From NCBI GenBank assembly GCA_023484805.1, contig JAMDAM010000026.1:1-48896 (forward strand): DNA of 48,896 nucleotides, written 5' to 3'. This stretch comes from Thermoplasmatota archaeon. GTDB taxonomy: Archaea > Thermoplasmatota > Thermoplasmata > Thermoplasmatales > Thermoplasmataceae. A program made the position numbers and the translations under genes. How positions within the stretch are numbered: position 1 is the first letter of the stretch; every line of letters starts with the position of its first letter. Positions 20,076-29,969 of this stretch are shown one piece after another. The notes under the pieces were generated by a model that searched no databases, had not been told where the DNA came from, and was given only the letters and a program-made list of their open reading frames with translations.

Positions 20076-20705
20076 GAGAATATCAGGAATTCTGTGCAGG
20101 CAGGCGATATAGGAATGTGGGGAGGGCCGCCATCCTCATCCCACGCCTCGGAAAAACAGAAGTGGTGGACAGAGGATGAAAAGGTTGGAAGCGGATCGAT
20201 AATGGGTACGGGTGTGCATGTCATTGACAGCCTGATGTACGCACTTGGAAGAAAACCGGAAGCTGTGAGTTCCGTAAAGTTCCCTCGTGGCAGTGTGATT
20301 GAGGAGACCCAGCAGGTTAGCCTTGTTTATCCTGACATGATTGCTACCGCTATTTCTTCACGGTCGACACCGGCTCCTGACAACAGCCTCTATATATTCG
20401 GGACCTAGGTAACAGCCGTGGGAAGGGGCATCTTTGGCGTAACCATAAAGGGGTCTCTGGAGAGAAACGGGAAAATTGTTGATTCCTACAGTGGGGGGTC
20501 CCCCTATGAGGGAGAAATCAGATCGTTCGCTTCACTTGCAAGGGGCGAAAAAACCAATATAGCATCAGGCGAAGACGGTGAAGCCGTTGTCCGCATAGTG
20601 AATGCTGCAAATGAGTCCGCAGCCACCGGACGCGCGGTTTCGCTATGATCAAATATCATGGAAAACAATCTGGCTTGACCAGCATAATTAATATCCAAAC
20701 AGCAT

Positions 20706-23069
20706 ATGTTGAACACGATGAAGATAAGGCTCAGGATTGTAGCTTCCTCTTATAGGCAGAGGGACGTCACCGTTGAGCTGTTCGGCAGGACAGATGACGG
20801 CAGATCAGCCACGGCACTTTATTTCGGCTTCAAGCCGTATTTCGACATAGTTGCTCCCTCTGATGCATTCATGGAGAGTTTCAGGAAGAATCCTGAGTAT
20901 GTCAGCGAAAAGGACCTGAAGTTATGGCTCTACGGCCAGGAACGGCCCGTCAAAAGGGTATTTGTGAAGTCTCCGTGGAAAGTGCCTGAACTCCGTGCGC
21001 TCTGCGATTCCGAGACGCTTTCCTCCGACATTCCATTCCATCATCGCTTCATATATGATCTTGACCTCGGTGCCACCGTGGAAATTGAAGGCGAAGAAAT
21101 GCCCGAGGAGAAACGGAGGTATTCCACCGATCTTGTGATCAGAATAGACAATATACATGACACAACTCCCTTCAATCCTGAACTGAAAATCCTCAGTTTT
21201 GACATTGAGAACTCCATCCAGTCCGGGGAGATTTATGTGATAGGGTACGCGATTTCCATGGGTAACAGGATCAGGAAAGGAGAAGTTTCGGGAAAGGAGA
21301 GGGAACTTCTCCAGAATTTTGTAAAACTTGTGTGTGCTGAAGACCCTGATGTCCTGACCGGATACAACATTGACGGATACGATCTTCCCATGATCCAGGA
21401 GAGGATGGCCAAGAATGGCGTGGAATTCAACATAGGGAGGGATTTCAGAAGGCCAAACAGAGTAAACAACCAGTACTGGAGGCTTCATGGCAGGGTGATA
21501 AGCGATACATGGTGGAATGTCAAGAAGATTCTTCACCCGAAACATGAAACCCTGAACTATGTAGCAATGGAACTCCTGGGCGAGGGGAAGGACAACATCA
21601 ACAGGCTGAAGATAGAGGAGGAATGGTCCAACCGGCGTCAGGAAGTGATTGATTACTGCATAAAGGACGCCTTCCTCACGCTTGAGATATTCAGGAAGAT
21701 GAGGGTGATTGACAGGAATCTATTCATGTCCACTGTCACTAAACTTCCCCTGGACGACGTAACAAATGGCGGAACCAGCAATTACGTCGATTCCATACTT
21801 ATAAGGCAGGCGGACCGCGAGAACATCGGTGTCCCGATGACATCACACGATATCAAGGAAAAACCCATAGAGGGAGGGTATGTTCATTCAATCGGGGCCG
21901 GACTGTATGACAACGTGGTAGTCCTGGATTTCAAGAGCATGTACCCATCCATGATAATGAAGTACAATATCTGTTTCACAACCTTTGATCCCAAAGGCAC
22001 AATTGTTGCTCCAACCGGAGCAAAGTTTCTGGCACCCTCAGTCAGGCCAGGGCTGGTTCCACGTATACTAAAAAACCTCATGGAGGAAAGGGACAAAGTA
22101 AAGAGGGATATGAAGAAGGCAACCACTGCTGAGGAGAAGAATTACCTGGACGGCATACAGGGCGCATTGAAAATACTTATGAACACCTTTTACGGAGTGC
22201 TCGCCTCGTCTTTCTACAGGTTCACTAATCTTGAGATAGGAGGTGCCATAACTGCATATGCCCGTGATACCATCACCGGCCTTATCAACCTTCTAAAGTC
22301 CGAGGGAAAGAGGGTAATATACGGTGATACTGACAGCATATTCATAGAGTCAGGAGCTGCCACTCATGAAGATGCGATCAAGATTGGAGAGGACCTGAGC
22401 AGGAGACTTTCAGAGAAGGAAGGGATCATCGTTGAGTTTGAGAAGGTCATGGACCCGTTCTTCTCACATGGCGCTAAGAAAAGATATGCAGGGAAGATTG
22501 TTTTTCCCACTGAGCAGGCGGGGACAGTTCTTGTCCGGGGATACGAGGTCAGGAGGACAGATTCATTCGACCTGCAGAGCGAGGCTCTTTCGAAGGTATT
22601 TGATTATGTCCTGAGCAAGGACGTGGATGGGGCCAGAGAATATGCAAACAATCTCGTGAAGATGGTAAGTTCCGGAGATCCGGGCATTCCCATGGAGAAA
22701 CTGGTGATATCCAGGTCGGTTAGAAAATTTGGCGAGTACAAGGAGAACATGAACCTTGCCAACGTCAGGGTAGCGAAAAAGCTCATGGACAGGGGCGAGA
22801 CGTTCATACCGGGGATGAAGGTATCGTGGATCGTTACCAACAGCAGGAGATCACCACAGGAGGTTGAACCGTTCATTGATGGCACAAAATTCGACGGAAT
22901 CCCGGACTGGAACTACTACGCAAGCAGGGTGAGGGAAACGCTGAATCGTGTCCTTGAGAGCCTGGGCGATGAGATAATGATACCCGAATCCAATTACGGC
23001 ACAGAGACCAATGGGCAAAACACCCGTTCAAGCACTAAGCCAACAACTCTGGATCAGTTTATGGAATGA
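20706..23069 (+). CDS. polB: Family B DNA polymerase (replicative type, canonical motifs)
   Basis: Exo I FDIENS, motif A DFKSMYPSMIMKYN, motif B KILMNTFYGVL, motif C YGDTDSIF. Confidence 0.96.
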   Translation: MLNTMKIRLRIVASSYRQRDVTVELFGRTDDGRSATALYFGFKPYFDIVAPSDAFMESFRKNPEYVSEKDLKLWLYGQERPVKRVFVKSPWKVPELRALCDSETLSSDIPFHHRFIYDLDLGATVEIEGEEMPEEKRRYSTDLVIRIDNIHDTTPFNPELKILSFDIENSIQSGEIYVIGYAISMGNRIRKGEVSGKERELLQNFVKLVCAEDPDVLTGYNIDGYDLPMIQERMAKNGVEFNIGRDFRRPNRVNNQYWRLHGRVISDTWWNVKKILHPKHETLNYVAMELLGEGKDNINRLKIEEEWSNRRQEVIDYCIKDAFLTLEIFRKMRVIDRNLFMSTVTKLPLDDVTNGGTSNYVDSILIRQADRENIGVPMTSHDIKEKPIEGGYVHSIGAGLYDNVVVLDFKSMYPSMIMKYNICFTTFDPKGTIVAPTGAKFLAPSVRPGLVPRILKNLMEERDKVKRDMKKATTAEEKNYLDGIQGALKILMNTFYGVLASSFYRFTNLEIGGAITAYARDTITGLINLLKSEGKRVIYGDTDSIFIESGAATHEDAIKIGEDLSRRLSEKEGIIVEFEKVMDPFFSHGAKKRYAGKIVFPTEQAGTVLVRGYEVRRTDSFDLQSEALSKVFDYVLSKDVDGAREYANNLVKMVSSGDPGIPMEKLVISRSVRKFGEYKENMNLANVRVAKKLMDRGETFIPGMKVSWIVTNSRRSPQEVEPFIDGTKFDGIPDWNYYASRVRETLNRVLESLGDEIMIPESNYGTETNGQNTRSSTKPTTLDQFME

Positions 23070-23083
23070 TGTCTAGAACCGCC

Positions 23084-23100
23084 TTCCATTTTTTTCTTAT
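23084..23100 (+). terminator. Candidate T-rich terminator after polB
   Basis: TTCCATTTTTTTCTTAT 15-30 nt after the polB stop. Confidence 0.35.
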
Positions 23101-23248
23101 GCGCGTCAGGCAGACAATTGTTATCCAAGGCATTCTTAACAGCACGCACAGAATCTGCCAGCCTGCGACCTTTATTGAGCTTTTTCAGTAGCAATTGTTA
23201 AATAGAAAGCATTTTATATTGTCAGACATTATAATAAAGTGATCTACG

Positions 23249-23548
23249 ATGGCATATCCGACTTTCCTTGAACCCTTCAGCCAGGAGATAACAGTGCTCC
23301 TGCTGTTTGTAGATGGTTTATTTTTCGGCCTCGCAATAAAGAAAGCATTCACATCAGTTATCCTGCTTATAGTGGCTTTCATGATTGCATATTTCATAAG
23401 TTTTTCACTCATCCCGAAGATATCAATAAGCAACCTCGTTAGCCAGATTTCAAGCTATGCATCTACAGTGCATTTCGGCGGAATTGTCATAACCTTTTCC
23501 GTTGTAATGTTCTTCATAGGATTCGCGATAGGACTCTGGAAGGGATAG
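23249..23548 (+). CDS. Small membrane protein (about 3 TM), unknown function
   Basis: Hydrophobic segments VLLLFVDGLFFGLAI, VILLIVAFMIAYFISF, IVITFSVVMFFIGFAIGLW. Confidence 0.6.
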   Translation: MAYPTFLEPFSQEITVLLLFVDGLFFGLAIKKAFTSVILLIVAFMIAYFISFSLIPKISISNLVSQISSYASTVHFGGIVITFSVVMFFIGFAIGLWKG

Positions 23549-23605
23549 GATTATAGCTAAATGGATCCTTTGCAATCTTTTTATCCTTGGAGGAATTAGC
23601 GGACA

Positions 23606-24748
23606 GTGCACGATGTCCTCGTTGTTGGTTCAGGACCTTCTGGTTCCTACGTGAGCTACAGCCTTGCCAGGCTTGGCTTCGATGTTGTGAACATGGAGGA
23701 ACACCGGGAAGTCGGCAGACCAGTGGAATGCACCGGCCTTGTTTCTGAGCGTGTTTTCAAGTACGTAAAAACAAAGGCTGAGGTAAATTCCGTAAATGGA
23801 GCCCACATTTTTTTCCCGAACGGGAAAAGCATACACATCCACAAGGGTGACAGGACCATTGTTATGGACAGGGATCAGTTCGATAAGGACGCCTCTGCGA
23901 TGGCCATATCCTCGGGAGCGAACATCATGATAAATTCACGCGTCCTTTCCGTGAAAGTCGATGACGAGGGTGTGACGGCCAGGTACCGCCAGGATGGCAA
24001 CCTGAAAGAAATAAGAAGCCGGATCGTGGTCGGTGCCGATGGCGTTAACAGCATTGTAAGGAAGGAACTCGGATACCCGAGGCCCTCCAGAGTTATATCC
24101 ACCTACCAGGTGGATTCCGCTGCAAGGATGGAGGACCAGAACAGCGTGAATGTGTATGTTGGATCGCAATCTACCCGGGGATTCTTTGGATGGGCAACCC
24201 CGGCTGGAGAACTCTCAAAAATAGGCGTGGGTACTTACCGGAAACCTGCATTTGATCATTTTCAATACATTAACCGGAAATTTGGGTCACAGAAAATACT
24301 GGGAATAAATGGAGGCGGCATACCCCTCACCTTTCTCAAGAAGACGTACGGAAAGCGTAACCTTCTCGTCGGAGATGCTGCCGGTATTGTCAAGCCCCTT
24401 TCCGGCGGGGGGATATTCACTGGCATAGTCTCAGCAAGGCATGCTTCCGAAGCTATCAGGAATGTTCTGGAAAATGAGGATTTTTCTGAAAATTCCTTAT
24501 CAGGATACCAGGCTGGATGGAGGGGTGAACTTGGGTTGGAACTTCGATTTGATGCAATGGCACAGAGATTTTTCAGCGGTATACCCGACTCTTCACTCAA
24601 CAAGATATACAATATCCTTTCCAGCCCCAAAAATATAGAGACTATAAACAAACTTGGGGATATTGATTTCCCATCGAAAGTGATTCTATCAATACTTCTC
24701 AGGAACCCGGGAATCATCCCCCATGCATTCAGAAGGAATGGATCATGA
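23606..24748 (+). CDS. Geranylgeranyl reductase family FAD-dependent oxidoreductase (archaeal lipid saturation), GTG start
   Basis: VLVVGSGPSGSYVSYSLARLGFDVVNMEEH, GRPVECTGLVSE, GDAAGIVKPLSGGGIFTGI. Confidence 0.9.
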   Translation: MHDVLVVGSGPSGSYVSYSLARLGFDVVNMEEHREVGRPVECTGLVSERVFKYVKTKAEVNSVNGAHIFFPNGKSIHIHKGDRTIVMDRDQFDKDASAMAISSGANIMINSRVLSVKVDDEGVTARYRQDGNLKEIRSRIVVGADGVNSIVRKELGYPRPSRVISTYQVDSAARMEDQNSVNVYVGSQSTRGFFGWATPAGELSKIGVGTYRKPAFDHFQYINRKFGSQKILGINGGGIPLTFLKKTYGKRNLLVGDAAGIVKPLSGGGIFTGIVSARHASEAIRNVLENEDFSENSLSGYQAGWRGELGLELRFDAMAQRFFSGIPDSSLNKIYNILSSPKNIETINKLGDIDFPSKVILSILLRNPGIIPHAFRRNGS

Positions 24749-25641
24749 ATTCGAAGACCTATTCCTATATGAGCCTTCTTCTACTGGTCACCCTTTTCTG
24801 GGGACTCACTTTCCCGCTGATAAAAAATACGCTGGAGTTCGTTTCCCCCCTTATTTTCCTTGCTTTCAGATTCGGGCTATCCACAATATTCCTTGTGCCG
24901 TTTCTCATAAAAAAGAAGGGCATTTTCGGCAGAAGGAACGTGATTCAGGGGCTCATTGCAGGAACTCTCCTCTTCTTTGGATACTATTTCCAGACCGTGG
25001 GGCTTGAATACACAACTGCTTCAAAGTCCGGGATAATCACGGGCATCTATGTGGTCCTGATTCCCATAATATCGTATTATTACCTTAAGAAGCCAGCATC
25101 CAGATACGACATATTAGCTTCTGTTCTGGCCTTCGCCGGTTTAATACTGATGTCCAGCGGAGCACTTTCTAACTCCGGCATTGAACTTGGCGACATCCTG
25201 ACCCTATTAGGAGCAATTGCCTATGCGTTCCAGATTGCGTATCTTTCCAAGTATTCAGAAGGGATTGACACCGTTGTATTCACCTTCTACCAGCTCCTTG
25301 TGGTAGCAGTTTTGTCTGTTGTGTTTATCCCAACTTATCCCTCATTGCAAATGGATCTTAACTACTATGCAATTTTTACCATAATATTCACTGCACTCTT
25401 CGCCGGAACCTTTGCAATGTTTGTGACCACAAAGGCGCTGATTTTCATAGAGCCAACTGCGGCTGGCATAATTTTTGTAGGAGAACCCATTTTTGCGGCA
25501 ATTTCTGCCGTTATCATAAACCACGAGGTTCTTGGACCCTATACACTGGTTGGAGGGACCATTATGGTACTGGCCATGTTCATAACAACCGTGGACAAGT
25601 ATGTGTCTTCAAGGCGCAAATCCGGACCGTCAGGAATCTAG
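24745..25641 (+). CDS. EamA/DMT superfamily transporter
   Basis: Ten hydrophobic segments, LLLVTLFWGLTFPLIKN, duplicated EamA organisation; overlaps the preceding gene by 4 nt. Confidence 0.9.
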   Translation: MNSKTYSYMSLLLLVTLFWGLTFPLIKNTLEFVSPLIFLAFRFGLSTIFLVPFLIKKKGIFGRRNVIQGLIAGTLLFFGYYFQTVGLEYTTASKSGIITGIYVVLIPIISYYYLKKPASRYDILASVLAFAGLILMSSGALSNSGIELGDILTLLGAIAYAFQIAYLSKYSEGIDTVVFTFYQLLVVAVLSVVFIPTYPSLQMDLNYYAIFTIIFTALFAGTFAMFVTTKALIFIEPTAAGIIFVGEPIFAAISAVIINHEVLGPYTLVGGTIMVLAMFITTVDKYVSSRRKSGPSGI

Positions 25642-27528
25642 CTTGTCCTCTCCGGCTATGCTATGGTGCACCTTGACTGCTACACCGCTCCTGTACTGGC
25701 CCATTTCATAGCCTGACACAGTAGATCTGCCCACAGCCACAACGTCATCGTTTTCGTCGACAACAAGCGTCTCGTTCAAGGGTACAATATCCTGGTCCCA
25801 CACCTTTATGAACTTGAAGAAAACGTTGAAGCCCTTTGAATTGAATGAGGCACTCTCATTGTCCACCTGGACCCTGAACATTGGAAATGCTGAAATCTCC
25901 TTGAGCCTCATGGCTCCCTCAACGTTGAGCGTGAGGAACCCGTCGTGCGCCCTCATGGTGGCTATGATCCTGTCATCCGGCGTCATTATATTCCTTATGC
26001 GCCCGGTGTTCCTCGATTTTATAATCCTCACGTCATCTGGAAATAACCGCTCACCGATGCCTGCAATGAACTGAAGATCCGCAACCGTTCTTATCTTCTG
26101 GAGATCAAAATTCCTGATTGCCTCAACTCCACCCTCATCCACAGAACCTGGCTGGTCAGGCTTCCTCCCCTCCGATCTGAAATCACTGTACTGCCCGCGG
26201 GATGCCGAAATAACCTGTTCGACCGGAAATGTTTCATTCAACTCAACTGGCACCGACAGGTTTTCCCATCTGATCCTTATCCTGTGGTCCGTCCTGTTGT
26301 ACACATTTGATATAAAGCCGCCATCCATCCTTCCCGGTTTCCATGTTTCTCCGGCTATTTCCATTTCCCTGCCCCCCAGGTTTGTGCTCTCTGAAAACCG
26401 CTTTATCCTCTCCAGGACTGGATGCGAATCGGAATATGAATCAAAATAGAAGAACGGGGATTTCTTGTACAGCTCCTCAAATTTTGCCAGTTCCCTGGAT
26501 CTTTCAAGAATTCTCCGGTATGCATTGAACAGGAAGGGGTGAGACCTTGCCTTCGACTCAACGTACTGCCATAGCGTCTGTTCGAAAATCCTCTCCCTTA
26601 TTTCAGATATCTCCATGAATATTGCAGCGAGGTTGTGCTCGGCGATGGATTTTGTTCTTTCTTCCGGGGAGGTGTTCAGCAGTTCAGTAACAGTGAATTT
26701 TCCATTAATGGGGCTCCAGTATGGGAAAGCGGACATGCTGCCAAGGTCCCTGGTGCCATCCGGAAAAAGGAGCCGGGAATCCCGGGCATATTTAATGTAA
26801 GACGCAGAATCGAACATGTCTACCCCAAGGAGCACAGACATGGCCATGAACATCGGGTGTCCCCCACCGAAAAGATGTATGGGTTTCCCGAAATTGGCGT
26901 TTATCTTGGAGTCGATTATTATATCAACGAGTTTTGTATAATTGTAGGATTCAAGCAGTGGAACCACCCCCCCGATTGGGAGATAGGAAGCTTTGCTGGA
27001 TCCCATCAGCCCTGCGGATCTTGCCCTCAGATCCGGATATACCGACCCCTGTATGGTGCCGGCTATCATGGCCCCCTCCTTGTCATCTATTTCATTTATG
27101 CGGCGGTATGTTTCCTCCACAGCACTCTCCGCTTCAGAATGACTATCTGAAGGCCTGGAGAATATGTCCAGTATTGTCGCAATGTCGCTGCCTATCTTTC
27201 TCTGAAAATCAACTATCTCCAGGTTGTTGTATTCAACGTTCCCATAGACATAGCTCTGGAACGTCCCTGAATCTGTCATTATTGGCCCGTCAAAGTCCAT
27301 CAGGGAGTGTATTCCGTATTTCTCGGCAGTTTCCCTTAATCTTTCCGTCCTGCGGATGATGTAGCTGTTCGTGATGATGGAACTGGCACCCAGCCTTTTC
27401 ATTTCCCGTGGTGATATCACCACAATGTTTGGATTCACGACGGGCATTACCGTTGGGGTCTCTATTATTCCATGTCCGGTCGAAAACCGGGCTATTCTCG
27501 ACAAGCCATCCCTGTGAATCAGTTCCAT
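25630..27528 (-). CDS. tgtA: Archaeosine tRNA-guanine transglycosylase (with C-terminal PUA region)
   Basis: GIIETPTVMPVVNP, FDGPIMTDSGTFQSYVYG, HLFGGGHPMFMAMSVLLGVDMFDSASY, C-terminal PUA-like VDENDDVVAVGRSTVSGYEM. Confidence 0.95.
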   Translation of the reverse strand: MELIHRDGLSRIARFSTGHGIIETPTVMPVVNPNIVVISPREMKRLGASSIITNSYIIRRTERLRETAEKYGIHSLMDFDGPIMTDSGTFQSYVYGNVEYNNLEIVDFQRKIGSDIATILDIFSRPSDSHSEAESAVEETYRRINEIDDKEGAMIAGTIQGSVYPDLRARSAGLMGSSKASYLPIGGVVPLLESYNYTKLVDIIIDSKINANFGKPIHLFGGGHPMFMAMSVLLGVDMFDSASYIKYARDSRLLFPDGTRDLGSMSAFPYWSPINGKFTVTELLNTSPEERTKSIAEHNLAAIFMEISEIRERIFEQTLWQYVESKARSHPFLFNAYRRILERSRELAKFEELYKKSPFFYFDSYSDSHPVLERIKRFSESTNLGGREMEIAGETWKPGRMDGGFISNVYNRTDHRIRIRWENLSVPVELNETFPVEQVISASRGQYSDFRSEGRKPDQPGSVDEGGVEAIRNFDLQKIRTVADLQFIAGIGERLFPDDVRIIKSRNTGRIRNIMTPDDRIIATMRAHDGFLTLNVEGAMRLKEISAFPMFRVQVDNESASFNSKGFNVFFKFIKVWDQDIVPLNETLVVDENDDVVAVGRSTVSGYEMGQYRSGVAVKVHHSIAGEDKLDS

Positions 27529-27541
27529 TTATACACCACTT

Positions 27542-29314
27542 TCACTCTGAATAATAGTAATTTCCGGAATTTTTCTGCATCCTGTCAAGGCTGCTGCCCT
27601 GCTTGTTGATTCTTGGCCGCTTTGTGACCTGATCTCTCCTGAATGTGACGCCAGCATCCTTCAGGAAGATGTTCATGCCGGTCTTCATGTCTGTCGGGCC
27701 GAATGATCTGCCATAAATTCCAGGCTTCCCGGAGAATACTATCAGCTTGTCGGAAATCAGGTCTATGAAATAAACGTCATGATCCACGACCATTGCACTC
27801 TTCCTGTTATTCTCCATGACCCTTCTTATGATTTTAGCTGCAGCCATCCTGAAGGCACTGTCCAGGTGGGCGGACGGTTCGTCCAGCAGGTATATGTCGG
27901 CATCCCGTGCCAGTGTTGTGGCGATTGACACTCTCTGGAGCTCCCCGCCGGAAAGATCATTCACCAGAGCATCCATAAGCTCATTTATCTGCATCGGCCC
28001 GAGTACCTCGTTCATTATGAACGGCGAAGAAAAGGCATCATTTGCCACCGATAGTATAAGATCCCTTACTGTACCCTGGAAATCTATGGATATGTACTGG
28101 GGCTTGTATGCGACCCTCACTGTTGCAGATACTGTTCCAGTATCTGGTTTCAGCACTCCAGCCAGCATCTTCACAAACGTGGTCTTCCCGAGGGCGTTTC
28201 TTCCGAGAACGCCAATGGTTTCTCCGGTTTTCACGTAACCCTTGGAGACATCAAGGCTGAATTCGGCAAGTTTAAGCGACAGATCAGACCATTCCACCAG
28301 CTGTATCCCGGTTTGTTCAACCTTGTGGGACCTGTCCTGGAACTGAATCTCGTATGGCCTTATCCTGACATTCTCTTCCCTCAGGTAGCCTGTGAGAAAA
28401 GCGTTAATGGCACGGTTAGTTGTCTTCTGTTCTGATATGACGCCGTATGCGCCCGGTGAACCGTATACAAGATGGACCGTATCTGCCATCCAGTCCATCA
28501 GGGCAAGATCATGCTCCACGATCATGACAGTCTTCTTCTCGGCCATGTCCTTCACTATGGATGCAACCCTCATCCTGTCGTTTACGTCTAGGTATGAGGA
28601 CATCTCATCAAACAGGTATATGTCTCCATCTTTCAGCAGGGATGATGCTATGGCCAGCTTCTGCAGTTCCCCTCCGGAGCATGAGGAGACGTCCTTTCCA
28701 AGTGCTCCTTCCATGTCGAGCATGCTTGTGACCTCATCAAGCCTGTTATTCGGGTCTCCTCTCTTCAAGATCTCCCCAAGCGTGCCCTTGACAACCCTCG
28801 GAATCAGGTCCACATGCTGGTCTTTCAGCACAACTTTCGTCTTGCCGGCATAGAGGTCACGGAAATAGCTGCCCATCAGGGTGCCAGAATAATGGTCTAT
28901 TACTGTGTCTTTCGACGCCTCCACATCAAATTTGCCGAAATTCGGCACCGTTAGCCCTGCAAGGATTTTCAGGGTTGTGCTCTTACCCATCCCGTTCTGG
29001 CCGAGAAGCGCGGTTACCTTTCCCCTCGAAAGGGTGGGCATAGAGTATATCCTGAATGAATTGACCCCGTACTGATGAACAACATCCCTGTTAAGCTCAT
29101 CCGGAACTGTTATTATCTTTATGGCACCAAAAGGGCATCGTTTCTGGCAGATCCCACACCCAATGCAGAGGTTTTCCGTTATCAGTGGCTGCCCCTCGGG
29201 GTTCGGGAAATCAATGGTCATTATCCCGCTTCGCACCGGTGGACAGTAATACTGGCATTCGTGATTACATTTCTTAGGGTGGCACTTTTCCTGGTCAAGA
29301 ACGGCTATGTGCAA
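27542..29314 (-). CDS. ABCE1 / RNase L inhibitor homologue, ribosome recycling ATPase
   Basis: N-terminal ferredoxin motifs (CHPKKCNHECQYYCP, CIGCGICQKRCPFGAIKI), two ABC domains: GQNGMGKST, SGGELQK and GRNALGKTT, SGGELQR. Confidence 0.97.
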   Translation of the reverse strand: MHIAVLDQEKCHPKKCNHECQYYCPPVRSGIMTIDFPNPEGQPLITENLCIGCGICQKRCPFGAIKIITVPDELNRDVVHQYGVNSFRIYSMPTLSRGKVTALLGQNGMGKSTTLKILAGLTVPNFGKFDVEASKDTVIDHYSGTLMGSYFRDLYAGKTKVVLKDQHVDLIPRVVKGTLGEILKRGDPNNRLDEVTSMLDMEGALGKDVSSCSGGELQKLAIASSLLKDGDIYLFDEMSSYLDVNDRMRVASIVKDMAEKKTVMIVEHDLALMDWMADTVHLVYGSPGAYGVISEQKTTNRAINAFLTGYLREENVRIRPYEIQFQDRSHKVEQTGIQLVEWSDLSLKLAEFSLDVSKGYVKTGETIGVLGRNALGKTTFVKMLAGVLKPDTGTVSATVRVAYKPQYISIDFQGTVRDLILSVANDAFSSPFIMNEVLGPMQINELMDALVNDLSGGELQRVSIATTLARDADIYLLDEPSAHLDSAFRMAAAKIIRRVMENNRKSAMVVDHDVYFIDLISDKLIVFSGKPGIYGRSFGPTDMKTGMNIFLKDAGVTFRRDQVTKRPRINKQGSSLDRMQKNSGNYYYSE

Positions 29315-29323
29315 ATCTTACAC

Positions 29324-29752
29324 CTAGTTTGGTTTCCAGTATTCGTCCGGGATCTCGCTGTATATCTGGAAGTCTGCGTCCTGTGGAGCCTTGGTTTCAA
29401 GAACCTTCATGCCCGACAGCTCAATTATCCTGGGTACATTGAGTATCCAGTAGTGGATTCTCCACTCACGACCGTCATATAGCGTAGTTTCCTCCCTTTC
29501 TGTCTGCAGGACCCCAATGTCTTCCATTGTATAGAAAGCGTCCCTGTCTTCCGGCTCAAGCATATTGTCTATTACACGATCATTATAGCCGAAGAAATTT
29601 ATAAGGTGTTCAGCAGCCTCAACCGACTCTTCATGGCTCATTCTCCTGTTCTGAAGGCTAAGACCCTTACTAATTGCATCAGCCAGCTCATCAAGATTTG
29701 TAAAATTCCGCTTTGGTTTGCTGGCTGGTGTATCGACATTCTTTACCTTCAT
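29324..29752 (-). CDS. Small acidic protein of unknown function, first gene of the ABCE1-tgtA cluster
   Basis: 142-aa ORF, 9 bp upstream of the ABCE1 ORF on the same strand. Confidence 0.65.
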   Translation of the reverse strand: MKVKNVDTPASKPKRNFTNLDELADAISKGLSLQNRRMSHEESVEAAEHLINFFGYNDRVIDNMLEPEDRDAFYTMEDIGVLQTEREETTLYDGREWRIHYWILNVPRIIELSGMKVLETKAPQDADFQIYSEIPDEYWKPN

Positions 29753-29969
29753 TTTATCCTCTTCAAATGATTTTTATGCGTCTTACTATATTGAATCAGC
29801 GTTAATAAGGTTATCTTAGAATTACCGTAAGAAGCTTATTTTAACGGAGTACCAGTGCATTTTAGATCGTATGATGATAGCTCCTGTGCAATGCAGCAAG
29901 ATATTTTGTGCTAGTATTGCGTGACCACATAACCCGGCATGGCCAGGTATACTTTCAGGGAGGAAATAA

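Larger units (their letters stand above)
18481..20648 (+). pseudogene. Gfo/Idh/MocA family oxidoreductase, interrupted by a TnpB element and two in-frame TAG codons
   Basis: MDFGIIGLGNHSTNRVIPAIRAAGFSIGSIYSS...YIGSPNFLHYP*AKLALEAGKHVLLEKQMTL...LAVAFH | MRFHPAVENIRNSVQAGDIG...GTGVHVIDSLMYALGRKP...FGT*VTAVGRG... Frames on either side of the 18838-20054 insertion join exactly. Confidence 0.88.

Noticed and set aside
18481-20648. Genome-wide pyrrolysine/amber recoding suggested by the two in-frame TAGs
   Set aside because: TAG ends several clearly complete genes in the window, and the host gene is also broken by an insertion; kept only as a low-probability alternative.
20922-21545. 207-aa reverse ORF
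   Set aside because: Antisense to polB, which has intact motifs on the forward strand.
29860-29900. C-box-like ATGATGA in the intergenic region upstream of the DHPS-like gene (C/D box sRNA)
   Set aside because: No CTGA D box at suitable spacing and no kink-turn pairing seen.
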